Shown piece after piece: positions 15,978 through 23,675 of a DNA stretch of 28,913 bases. The stretch's first letter is position 1. Each line of letters begins with the position of its first letter. The translations under genes and the position numbers were made by a program. This DNA is from Lachnospiraceae bacterium UBA935 (GTDB lineage Bacteria > Bacillota > Clostridia > Lachnospirales > Lachnospiraceae): positions 1 through 28,913 of the forward strand of contig DBDJ01000050.1 of the NCBI GenBank assembly GCA_002293525.1, written 5' to 3'. The notes beneath the pieces are model-generated. The model searched no databases, was not told the origin of the DNA, and saw only the letters and a program-made list of their open reading frames with translations.

Positions 15978-15993
15978 GTCAAGGAACCTTGAC
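15978..15993. promoter_or_regulatory. Operator-like palindrome at the galK transcription start
   Basis: GTCAAGG (15978-15984) and CCTTGAC (15987-15993) form a perfect 7-base inverted repeat around two bases. It lies immediately downstream of the galK -10 box, at about +3 to +18, the classic position for repression. The regulator is unknown. Confidence 0.6.
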
Positions 15994-16002
15994 GCTTGCA
16001 TA

Positions 16003-16031
16003 ATTATATCCTATAATTTGCCGTATTTCAA
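16003..16031 (-). promoter_or_regulatory. galK promoter
   Basis: On the minus strand, TTGAAA (16026-16031) and TATAAT (16003-16008) are separated by 17 bases. Transcription would start near 15996, giving a 60-base leader to the ATG. Confidence 0.75.
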
Positions 16032-16167
16032 ATAAATTGTATTATTTTGAATAAAAAGTTTGTATAAGTTCATATCCGGTTCCTTTTTGCAATTTATACA
16101 GGCGGATTCATGTAATAATTATTTAATATTATGTAACAATTAACACTGTTCAGGAGATAGTGTAAAC

Positions 16168-16196
16168 TTGACAATACATATACCATATGCTACTAT
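16168..16196 (+). promoter_or_regulatory. Promoter of the lipoprotein gene
   Basis: Perfect TTGACA at 16168-16173 and TACTAT at 16191-16196 with a 17-base spacer. It diverges from the galK promoter, about 140 bases away. The gene has the ribosome binding site GGGAGGAAGG. Confidence 0.8.
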
Positions 16197-16226
16197 GAGT
16201 CGTGTTTACAAACGGGAGGAAGGGAT

Positions 16227-17144
16227 ATGAAAAAATTAATTTTACTATTGTCGGCAATTATGCTGTTCTTGATGACAGCCTGCAGCCGGGCAGAACAGCC
16301 GGAAACAGAACAGCCGGAAACAGAACAAACGGTAGCAGAACAGCCGGAAACAGAAGAACCGGAAGAGGAATCGATGGCAACGGAAGAACCAGTCGAAGAA
16401 GAACCGGGAGCAGAAGAGCCGGCTGAAGAAGAGCCCGCCGAAGAAGAGCCGGCAGCAGGAGAATCGGCATATGATATCTATATGAAGGCCGCCGAAGCCT
16501 TAAGAGAAGTGGATTCATTGCGGATGAATATGACGATGGAGATGGGAATGGGGGACGACGAGACGGAAACTTTTTCGTTTTCTGCTTATACAGAACAGGT
16601 TTTCATAAGTGAGACGGAAATCGACATGAAAATGGACATGACCATAGAGCTCATGGGAGAATCAATGAACACCTTGATGTACTATAAAGATGGCATGGCT
16701 TACATGGAAATGTACGACATGAAAGTGAAACAGCCGATGGATGTTGACGAAGCTATGCAACAGGGCAACGTAGAGACGATTGACTTTAACGAAGATGTAA
16801 TCCTGTCTCAGTCGATGAATGAGGTTTCAGGGAATAAAGAGATTACTTTTGTTTTGGACGGAGTCGCCCTCAGCGACGAATTGCTTAAACAGATGAATGG
16901 AGTGGATTCTCAGACCGCCGGAGCCGGCAGTGTAACTTTTGATGATATGGAGATGGAAGTTGTTATAGACAGCAGCGGTAATATAAAATCTTACAGTATT
17001 TCCTGCCCTTATCATACGAGTGCGCCAGGATATGTGGTATCGGGAAATATGAATGTGTCAATGGAAGTCCTTCAGATTGGCGGAGTGACGATAGCTTATC
17101 CGGCTGATCTGGATTCTTATCTGGGCATGGAAGAAGTTCAGTAG
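16227..17144 (+). CDS. Lipoprotein with Glu/Pro repeat linker, DUF6612-like
   Basis: A 305-residue lipoprotein: signal with lipobox MTAC (Cys19), then about 60 residues of low-complexity EQPET/EEPAEEE repeats, then a domain of about 220 residues. The domain is unusually rich in methionine (MNMTMEMGMGDDE, DMKMDMTIELMGESM, YYKDGMAYMEMYDMK) and resembles the DUF6612 family of Gram-positive lipoproteins, which share the LolA/LppX-like curved beta-sheet pattern. The linker probably lifts the domain away from the membrane into the cell wall. No partner gene is adjacent. The repeated DNA of the linker is prone to length change. Role unknown; binding of a hydrophobic ligand is only a fold-based guess. 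Confidence 0.75.
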   Translation: MKKLILLLSAIMLFLMTACSRAEQPETEQPETEQTVAEQPETEEPEEESMATEEPVEEEPGAEEPAEEEPAEEEPAAGESAYDIYMKAAEALREVDSLRMNMTMEMGMGDDETETFSFSAYTEQVFISETEIDMKMDMTIELMGESMNTLMYYKDGMAYMEMYDMKVKQPMDVDEAMQQGNVETIDFNEDVILSQSMNEVSGNKEITFVLDGVALSDELLKQMNGVDSQTAGAGSVTFDDMEMEVVIDSSGNIKSYSISCPYHTSAPGYVVSGNMNVSMEVLQIGGVTIAYPADLDSYLGMEEVQ

Positions 17145-17185
17145 TGAAATCGTAGTTCAGGAGGTTGTAGCATTTGCAGTCAAAG

Positions 17186-17222
17186 CGCCGGAAAAGATAA
17201 TTTCCGGCGTAAACTTTTCTTC
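17186..17222 (+). terminator. Terminator after the lipoprotein gene
   Basis: CGCCGGAAA (17186-17194) pairs with TTTCCGGCG (17201-17209) around a 6-base loop, followed by TAAACTTTTCTTCTTTT. The stem is strong and the T-run imperfect. Confidence 0.7.
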
Positions 17223-17242
17223 TTTTAAATTGATTCTGATTT

Positions 17243-17251
17243 TGTTATAAT
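17243..17251 (+). promoter_or_regulatory. Extended -10 promoter for the DHH gene
   Basis: TGTTATAAT is a perfect extended -10 (TG-n-TATAAT). No good -35 lies at the usual distance. Transcription would begin near 17258, close to the gene start and compatible with the ATG at 17285 rather than the one at 17267. Confidence 0.55.
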
Positions 17252-17284
17252 GAGGTATTAGAATTAATGGAAAGGAATTTCTTC

Positions 17285-18790
17285 ATGCGGCTTACAGACC
17301 TGTCTTCGTTCAATCCGATTACCATCCAGTGCCATGATAACCCCGATGCCGATGCTATCGCTTCCGGCTATGCCCTATATAGTTATTTTAAGGATCAGGG
17401 CAAGCAGGTGTGCCTCCTGTACGCCGGCCGTAACCGCATCCAGAAAGCCAATCTCACCTTGATGGTCAACAAACTGGACATTCCCATCACTTATCTGGAA
17501 GACACCGCTTCCCCGCTTCCCGGCCTGCTGATTACGGTGGACTGCCAATATGGCGCCGGCAACGTGGAACGCTTAAAAGCGGAGAGCGTGGCCGTAATCG
17601 ACCACCATCAGGCGGAAATCCCTGACGTCGCCCTGACAGAGATCCGCTCCAACCTGGGCAGCTGCTCCACCTTGGTCTGGAAGATGTTACAGGATGAAGG
17701 CTATTCCCTGAACGGTAAGACCCTGCTGGGCACCGCCCTGTATTACGGGCTCTATACCGATACCAACCAGTTCTCCGAGATATTCAATCCGCTGGACATG
17801 GACATGCGGGATTCCGTTCCCTGTAACAAGGCCCTGGTCAGCCAGTTCCGCAATGCGAATCTTTCCCTCCGTGAGATGGAGATTGCCGGGATAGCCCTGA
17901 TCCGGCATATTTACAATGACGACTACCGTTACGCCATCATCAAGTCTTACCCCTGCGACCCGAATATTCTCGGCCTGATCAGTGATTTCCTGCTTCAGGT
18001 TGAGGAGGTTGACACTTGCGTGGTCTATCATGAGACAGAGGCCGGGCTGAAATTCTCTGTCCGCAGCTGCATCAAAGAAGTCAGGGCCAGCGAACTGGCG
18101 GCTTTTCTTGCGGAAGGCATTGGCTCCGGCGGCGGCCATATTGAAAAAGCCGGCGGGTTCATCTCCAAACATAATTATGAGGAAACCTACCCCACCCATC
18201 ATTCCGAAGCCTTTTTCAGCGAACGTCTGCAGGAATATTTCGACAGCAGTGTCATCATTGATGCGGAAACTTACTCGATTGACATAGCCGATATGAAAGC
18301 CTATACCAAGATCAGGACGCCGCAGGGTTATGTGACGGCTAAGGATGTGCTTCCTGTCGGGACGCCGGTCACCATCCGTACCCTGGAAGGCGATATTGAC
18401 ATGACGATCGAAGCGGATCTGATCATTATGATCGGCATAAAAGGGGAAGTCTATCCGCAGCACCGAACGCATTTCGAAAAAAATTACCAGATAAGCGGGG
18501 CCAGATATACGGACCTGCTAAATGGCAGCAATACCGAATACATCCCGACGATCAGAAACCGGATCGACGGCTCGGCCCGAGAGATTACCCTATATGCCGG
18601 CGTCTGCATTCCTAAAGGGGAGACCTGTATCTATGCCAGGGAACTGCAGAACACGGTCAAGGTGTTTACCGCCTGGGACAAGGAAAAATATATGCTGGGA
18701 CGGCCCGGAGACTTCCTGGCGGTCAGCCATGACGACCTTCATGATATTTATGTGGTGGAACGGGATATCTTTTTTAAAACCTATGCATAA
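17285..18790 (+). CDS. DHH-family phosphoesterase (NrnA/RecJ-like) with extra C-terminal region
   Basis: A 501-residue metal-dependent phosphoesterase. DHH motifs: I HDNPDADA (H17, D21, D23), II VDCQYG (D86), III IDHHQAE (D106-H107-H108), IV YTDTNQF (D159). The DHHA1 substrate loop GSGGGHIEKAGG follows at 280-291. These match enzymes that cleave short oligonucleotides (nanoRNA), pAp or linear dinucleotides. Family members are usually about 320-340 residues; here about 175 extra residues (327-501) form a region I do not recognise, with TPVTIRTLEGDID, IMIGIKGEVYP, PGDFLAV and DIYVVERDIFF. The start at 17285 is preferred over an in-frame ATG at 17267 because AAAGGA lies just before it. A LytTR regulator gene follows after 35 bases, so the genes are probably co-transcribed. 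Confidence 0.85.
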   Translation: MRLTDLSSFNPITIQCHDNPDADAIASGYALYSYFKDQGKQVCLLYAGRNRIQKANLTLMVNKLDIPITYLEDTASPLPGLLITVDCQYGAGNVERLKAESVAVIDHHQAEIPDVALTEIRSNLGSCSTLVWKMLQDEGYSLNGKTLLGTALYYGLYTDTNQFSEIFNPLDMDMRDSVPCNKALVSQFRNANLSLREMEIAGIALIRHIYNDDYRYAIIKSYPCDPNILGLISDFLLQVEEVDTCVVYHETEAGLKFSVRSCIKEVRASELAAFLAEGIGSGGGHIEKAGGFISKHNYEETYPTHHSEAFFSERLQEYFDSSVIIDAETYSIDIADMKAYTKIRTPQGYVTAKDVLPVGTPVTIRTLEGDIDMTIEADLIIMIGIKGEVYPQHRTHFEKNYQISGARYTDLLNGSNTEYIPTIRNRIDGSAREITLYAGVCIPKGETCIYARELQNTVKVFTAWDKEKYMLGRPGDFLAVSHDDLHDIYVVERDIFFKTYA

Positions 18791-18825
18791 TAAAAGGAGT
18801 AAACAATAACGACAGGAGAATCAAC

Positions 18826-19557
18826 ATGCTGAAAATAGCTGTTTGTGATGATGAACCGAATATGGTTGCCCATATTTGCAAGCTGATCGAGAAGAATCCG
18901 GTCAGCCAGAGCGGAGGCATCGTAAGGGAAGGCGGCCTCCGGACTGACAGTTATCGGAACGGAAACCATCTTTTACAGGCCATGGAGGACGGCCTGTTTT
19001 ACGATTTGATTTATCTGGATATCGAAATGGGCGACATTGACGGGATTAACCTGGCCAAAAGGATCAGGGAGCAGGATGAAGCGGTTCTTTTAGTCTATGT
19101 GTCAAGCCATGATAAATATATGATCGACCTGTTTGAAGTGCAGCCCTTCCGGTTTATCCGCAAGCCGATAGAGAAAAAGATCTTTGACCAGGTCCTGGAG
19201 CAGGCCGTGACCAGGCTGTTAGGCAGCCAGTGCTATTTCAGCTATGAAAGCGGCTGGAATGAATGCCGGGTATTGATACGGGACATCCTTTATTTTGAGA
19301 GCGACAAAAGGAAGATAATTATCGTGACCGAAAAGAGCCGGGAAGCTTTTTACGGGAAGCTCGACGAAATAGAAGAACGGCTGAAGCAGATGAACAAATG
19401 CTTTATCAGGATCCACCAGTCATACCTGATTAACCCCGAAAAAGTAATGAAGGTCGGGGCCGGCAAGGTCTGTCTTGTCAATCAGGCTGATTTGCCGGTC
19501 AGCAAAAAAAGACAGAAAGAAGTAAACGAACAATATTTGCAACAATACTGGAGATAA
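18826..19557 (+). CDS. LytTR-family response regulator
   Basis: A 243-residue response regulator of the AgrA/ComE/VirR type. The receiver domain (1-125) has the acidic pair CDDEPN, the phospho-acceptor D65 in YLDIEMGD, the conserved S/T region YVSSHD and K113 in RKPIEKK. The LytTR DNA-binding domain (about 135-240) shows LYFESDKRKIIIVT and FIRIHQSYLINPEKV. It should be phosphorylated by the kinase encoded next. Ribosome binding site ACAGGAGAATCAAC. The last codons (TGG AGA TAA) form the first unit of a 17-bp tandem repeat that fills the gap to the kinase gene. Confidence 0.93.
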   Translation: MLKIAVCDDEPNMVAHICKLIEKNPVSQSGGIVREGGLRTDSYRNGNHLLQAMEDGLFYDLIYLDIEMGDIDGINLAKRIREQDEAVLLVYVSSHDKYMIDLFEVQPFRFIRKPIEKKIFDQVLEQAVTRLLGSQCYFSYESGWNECRVLIRDILYFESDKRKIIIVTEKSREAFYGKLDEIEERLKQMNKCFIRIHQSYLINPEKVMKVGAGKVCLVNQADLPVSKKRQKEVNEQYLQQYWR

Positions 19558-19690
19558 CAAGTATCTGGAGATAACTAGTATCTGGAGATGACTAGTATCT
19601 GGAGATGACTAATATCTGGAGATGACTAATATCTGGAGATGACTAATATTTGAAGATAGATACTTTAGAGATGACTAATATTTGGAGTAA
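19550..19690 (+). repeat. 17-bp tandem repeat between regulator and kinase genes
   Basis: Six units of 17 bases (GGAGATGACTAATATCT consensus) run head to tail from 19550 to 19651, followed by two degenerate units (to 19683) and a partial GGAGTAA. The first unit overlaps the last codons of the regulator gene. Units 3-6 and 8 contain ATGACTAATATCTGGAGATGA-like sequence: an ATG, six codons and a TGA that overlaps the next ATG. The kinase ribosome binding site (TTGGAGATTGAAATG) looks like a further diverged unit. Copy number could vary by slippage and change kinase translation. Confidence 0.9.
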
Positions 19691-19729
19691 ATACGGAAAT
19701 GAATGTTGAAGTGAGTATTGGAGATTGAA

Positions 19730-20473
19730 ATGCTGATGCCAGAAATTATCCTGATAATTTTGCTGCTTTGCCTGTCTTATATCTGTTTTCGTCTGTATCA
19801 AGTCAATAAAGAAGCCAAATGGCAGAAATTGAAATATGAAAAGCAGCTGGAATTCTTCCATATGCAGGCAAGGGAGCGCGACGAGGCTTTTAAAGAAATG
19901 CAGCAGTTCCGACATGATTTTAAAAACCACCTAATCGGTCTCAGCGAATATGTGGAACAGGACAACAAAGAAAAGATCAGGGAACACATGGACATCCTGC
20001 TCCATGAGTTAAAGGGCGGGTATTACGAGCACAAATCGGGAAATCTGGTAGTGGATGCCGTGACCGGCTATAAGTTTAAGATCATGAAGAAGAAAGACAT
20101 AGTTTTTGTGACCCAGTTTTCCATTCCGGAAGTGCTTTCCTTTGAAGAGACCGATCTGTGCGTCATCTTAGGCAATATCCTGGACAATGCCATCGAGGCG
20201 TCGGAGAAAATAACGAAATCATGCCGCAGGATCGAACTGAAGATGGAATATCGTCCGAACAGTCTTTTTATTGTAGTCAAAAATAAATATGCCGGCCGTT
20301 TATCTATCGACCAAAGGGGAAAGCTGCTGACCACCAAGGAAGAGAAAAGCAGCCATGGGATCGGCATCCGTTCGACCGAGCGGATTGCCCGGAAATATCA
20401 GGGCATCGTTACGATCGAGCCGGAAAATGATGAATTTGAGATACGGATTTTGCTGTATGAAGGCCACAATTGA
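19730..20473 (+). CDS. Short GHKL sensor histidine kinase (AgrC-like C-terminal half)
   Basis: A 247-residue kinase with a single N-terminal membrane span (about 3-22), a coiled-coil linker, H-box FRHDFKNH (H62), N-box NILDNAIEA (N149, N153) and G-box GIGIRS. This matches the AgrC/LytS-like GHKL group that pairs with LytTR regulators. Typical AgrC kinases have six or seven membrane spans for a peptide signal; this one has one, so it probably senses through the membrane, a partner or the cytoplasm. The start at ATG 19730 is preferred: GGAG lies 6 bases before it, and the in-frame TTG at 19718 has no such site. Confidence 0.88.
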   Translation: MLMPEIILIILLLCLSYICFRLYQVNKEAKWQKLKYEKQLEFFHMQARERDEAFKEMQQFRHDFKNHLIGLSEYVEQDNKEKIREHMDILLHELKGGYYEHKSGNLVVDAVTGYKFKIMKKKDIVFVTQFSIPEVLSFEETDLCVILGNILDNAIEASEKITKSCRRIELKMEYRPNSLFIVVKNKYAGRLSIDQRGKLLTTKEEKSSHGIGIRSTERIARKYQGIVTIEPENDEFEIRILLYEGHN

Positions 20474-20527
20474 GTTGTTACAACAATTTTGACAATTATT
20501 ACAAATTTATGCAGAGCTCTTAGATTG

Positions 20528-20536
20528 TGTTATGAT
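20528..20536 (+). promoter_or_regulatory. Possible extended -10 promoter for the TIR gene
   Basis: TGTTATGAT fits an extended -10 box (one mismatch in TATAAT). Transcription would then begin near 20543, which favours the start at 20610 over the ATG at 20532. Upstream lie three tandem 9-mers (ACAATTTTG, ACAATTATT, ACAAATTTA at 20483-20509) that might be regulator sites. Confidence 0.35.
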
Positions 20537-20609
20537 GTACGAGCAAGATAACCTGCTCAGGGCACGTTCAGAAGCAGTTCCGAAATCTGTAGTCACAAAT
20601 GGGGGTTCC

Positions 20610-23597
20610 ATGAGAAATATAACGGACAAGTATGAATATCTGTATGATGCATTTATCAGTTACCGTCACTCGGAACTGGATAAGTTTGTAGCAGAAAACC
20701 TGCACCGGGAATTGGAAAGCTTCAAGCTTCCCCGGAACCTGGCGAGGAAAATGGATAATGCGAAAAAAGACCGGATCAACCGGGTTTTCCGTGACCGCGA
20801 TGAACTGCCCATTGCCAGTAATCTGGCCGAACCGATCACCCAGGCTCTGGAAGCATCGGAATTTTTGCTGGTTATCTGCTCCCCGCGTCTGCCGGAATCC
20901 ATCTGGTGCAAGAAAGAGATAGAGCTGTTTATGCAGCTTCATGACCGCGATCACATCCTGGCGGTATTGATCGAGGGAGAACCGGACGATTCTTTTCCTG
21001 AAGAACTCCGTTTTGTCGAAAGCCGCCGTGTCAATGCCGACGGGACCGTGACGGAAGAACGGGTTCCGGTAGAGCCGCTGGCCGCCGACGTGAGGGGGAA
21101 CAGCCGCCGCGAAGTAAGAAAGAAGATCAAGGAAGAAGTCATCCGCCTGGCGGCGCCCATGTTTGACTGCTCTTATGATGAATTAAAGCAGCGCCACCGC
21201 GAGCGCCGGATCCGCAACATGCTGACGGCGGCAGCGGTCGCCAGCAGTATCTTTTTTATTTTCGGCGCGATCAGCACCTCGATGGCGTTACGGATCAAGA
21301 GCCAGAATGTTGAGATCCGTCAGAAATCCACCGAGATCCAGGCCCAGTCCGAAGAGATCCAGGCCCAGTCCGAGGAGATCCAGAAACAATACTGGGCGGC
21401 CCTGGAAAACTATGCTTTGGGGGAAGCCGAGAATGCCATGGAACTGCTGGAGCAAGGCGACCGGATCAAGGCGGTCCTGACCGCCCGGGAGATCTTACCG
21501 GACAGCCTGGAGAATCAGGAGATACCCTATACCTATCATGCCGAATATGCCTTGTCTAAGAGCATGAGGCTGTATGACAGCGGATATATGATCTCGCCTC
21601 ATTTCATGCTGAAACATGATACCGAGGTGGATATGTGCAAAATATCTCCGGACGATAAGACGCTGGTGACCATGGATGACACCGGCTTGCTTTCCTTTTG
21701 GGATATTGAAACCGGCACGCTGCTTTTTCAGAACAGAGACTATAACAGCAATAGCTTTATCCCTGAGTATCGGTTTGCTTTCCTGGACAGCGACACCCTT
21801 TTGTACATGGATTCTGGCCAGATCGTGCGGTTTACGGTCTCGACCCAGGGTGTAGAAGCAACAGCGGTCGAAACCGGCTCATGGATGAAAGCTGACACGA
21901 ACAGCGGCAGATTAGCCATTATTGATGATAAGTGGGTGCAGATCCGGGACGGGGAGAGCTTGATGCTGATCGCTGAACATAAGCTGGCGGAGGACTGGTT
22001 TGCCGGCTCCCATTTCAGTTTTGATCAGGAGGGAAAACGGCTGGCTTTCCATGCTTCCCAAGGCGATGAATATACCTTTTACGGCTATGAAGCGACCTCC
22101 GTATTTGTTATGGACTGCGATACCGGGGAAATCCTCAATGAATTTCCCATGAAACAAGAAGACCTTGGGCAGATGGAATTTGACGGTGACTATTTATACA
22201 TTCCCAATTATGAGAATTATCTTACTTCCGAAATGAAAAGCGTAATGAACGAGCAGCTGGAAGGGAATATCTATGCCTGTGACCTGGCTCGGAACGAAGT
22301 AAAATGGGTCTTTACGGATGCACACAATGCCCTGTATGACGTGAAACCGTCCCGTAATCCCGACAGCCCGCTGGTTTTCTGCGCCAGTTATACCGGCGTA
22401 TATCTGTTAAATAAAGAAGACGGCAGCCTGATCGGGATGCTGGATCTGGCTGAAAGCATCATCAACGTGGATGCCTCCGTTTCCATGGCTTACGATTACT
22501 TCTATGTGTATACCCGGGCGGGAAATATGTACAGTGTCCGGAACAATGACGGGATTATCGAGGCCATTGGCACCGGCTACCGGCTTCAAGTCAATTCTAA
22601 TAACCTGATGTTCATGGAACTGATCCAGGGGAATATCGTGACTGTGCCTCACAGCAGCACGGATGTCACGCTCAGCCGGACGGCAGTGGGGCCAAAGACA
22701 GAAACGGTAATGGAGCTGGAAGACAATCTGCAGGACATGATTATCAGTCCAGACGGCAAGTCCTATGTGCTACGCTACTACAATAATGAAACTGCTTATA
22801 TCTATGATGATACCGGAGTACAGACGGGGAGCATGACGGCCTGGGGCCATTCCGCGAAAACGGTTTTCGCGGGCCAAGATGAGCCGGTCATTGCTTCGCT
22901 GACCAGTTCTGAACTGCATCTGAATGAGAATGTCACCGGAAGCAATATCGCCTATGTAGCGCTGGAGCCGGGCGAACAGTTTTTCTTGGGAGAATACAAC
23001 GAACAGCTGGTCACTTTCACTTACAGAGAGGCTATTACCTATGATGTGCTGACGGGAGAAGAAATCAGCAGGATCGAAATCGGGGATATCTTGGACGGCA
23101 AATGGGACTATGTCGTAAACGGAATCAGCGGGCATCTTGCCGTCAAGGATCCGGAGGAAGACAGGCTGACCATCTATCTGCTGGAAGACATGAGTGAGAT
23201 CCAGACAATATCGCTGAATGCGGCTTATGTACAAGAGGTGTTTTTCGACCAGACCGACAATGTCATGTATGTAGCGTATCAAGACAACAGCATCGAAGCT
23301 TATGAGTACCAAGAGGATGCCTATAACCTGATCCATAGCTATCCGGCCTTTGAATATGCGGTCACGGAAGCGGTAAATCTGGGTGATGGGAGCCGGGTTA
23401 TCCTGAAAGGAGCAAACCTATCCTATTTGCTGAAAGACGGCGAAGTGGTGGCAGAGATCAATGATTTTAGCGGAGTGAGCCGTAGCCTGCAGCCGGATAC
23501 CGAAGGGCAGTATGTTGTTTATCTGGCGGCCAACTCACTTTTCAGGGCGCCGCTGTATGATTATGATATGTTGATGGAAGAAGCGGGGACATATTAG
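20610..23597 (+). CDS. TIR domain - membrane segment - coiled coil - beta-propeller protein
   Basis: A 995-residue protein. The TIR domain (about 8-135) begins YLYDAFISYRHSELDK and has FRDRDELPIASNL and SIWCKKEIELF, where E103 occupies the position of the catalytic Glu of NAD-cleaving TIR domains (S-x-W-C-x-x-E). A basic stretch (RHRERRIRN) precedes one membrane span (203-227). A coiled coil with near-perfect EIQAQSE heptads follows (229-260), then helices and about 660 residues of WD40/PQQ-like repeats (for example CKISPDDKTLVTMDDTGLLSFWDIETG). The TIR side carries no signal peptide and is probably cytoplasmic, with the propeller on the outer face. An in-frame ATG at 20532 would add 26 residues unrelated to the fold; 20610 is preferred because GGGGG lies 4 bases before it and the likely promoter overlaps 20532. 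Confidence 0.85.
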   Translation: MRNITDKYEYLYDAFISYRHSELDKFVAENLHRELESFKLPRNLARKMDNAKKDRINRVFRDRDELPIASNLAEPITQALEASEFLLVICSPRLPESIWCKKEIELFMQLHDRDHILAVLIEGEPDDSFPEELRFVESRRVNADGTVTEERVPVEPLAADVRGNSRREVRKKIKEEVIRLAAPMFDCSYDELKQRHRERRIRNMLTAAAVASSIFFIFGAISTSMALRIKSQNVEIRQKSTEIQAQSEEIQAQSEEIQKQYWAALENYALGEAENAMELLEQGDRIKAVLTAREILPDSLENQEIPYTYHAEYALSKSMRLYDSGYMISPHFMLKHDTEVDMCKISPDDKTLVTMDDTGLLSFWDIETGTLLFQNRDYNSNSFIPEYRFAFLDSDTLLYMDSGQIVRFTVSTQGVEATAVETGSWMKADTNSGRLAIIDDKWVQIRDGESLMLIAEHKLAEDWFAGSHFSFDQEGKRLAFHASQGDEYTFYGYEATSVFVMDCDTGEILNEFPMKQEDLGQMEFDGDYLYIPNYENYLTSEMKSVMNEQLEGNIYACDLARNEVKWVFTDAHNALYDVKPSRNPDSPLVFCASYTGVYLLNKEDGSLIGMLDLAESIINVDASVSMAYDYFYVYTRAGNMYSVRNNDGIIEAIGTGYRLQVNSNNLMFMELIQGNIVTVPHSSTDVTLSRTAVGPKTETVMELEDNLQDMIISPDGKSYVLRYYNNETAYIYDDTGVQTGSMTAWGHSAKTVFAGQDEPVIASLTSSELHLNENVTGSNIAYVALEPGEQFFLGEYNEQLVTFTYREAITYDVLTGEEISRIEIGDILDGKWDYVVNGISGHLAVKDPEEDRLTIYLLEDMSEIQTISLNAAYVQEVFFDQTDNVMYVAYQDNSIEAYEYQEDAYNLIHSYPAFEYAVTEAVNLGDGSRVILKGANLSYLLKDGEVVAEINDFSGVSRSLQPDTEGQYVVYLAANSLFRAPLYDYDMLMEEAGTY

Positions 23598-23614
23598 GAG
23601 AGTTCTGAGGCTTT

Positions 23615-23660
23615 AATGGGTGAAGGGCGGCTCTTTCGTTGGAGCAGCCCTTCACCCATT
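23615..23660. terminator. Bidirectional terminator hairpin
   Basis: AATGGGTGAAGGGC (23615-23628) pairs with GCCCTTCACCCATT (23647-23660), a 14-bp perfect stem with further pairing (GGCTC/GAGCA) towards the loop. It separates the convergent TIR and M20 peptidase genes. No long T-run follows on either strand. Confidence 0.75.
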
Positions 23661-23675
23661 GTCCGGCAACTGGCG

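Noticed and set aside
17687..18472. Long open frame (261 codons) on the minus strand opposite the DHH gene
   Set aside because: Shadow of a gene with complete catalytic motifs; no ribosome binding site or recognisable domain.
19550..19690. CRISPR-like array
   Set aside because: Units are 17 bases, contiguous and without spacers, so it is a plain tandem repeat.
20489..20517. Perfect TTGACA as a -35 box upstream of the TIR gene
   Set aside because: The sequence 16-18 bases downstream has no resemblance to a -10 box.
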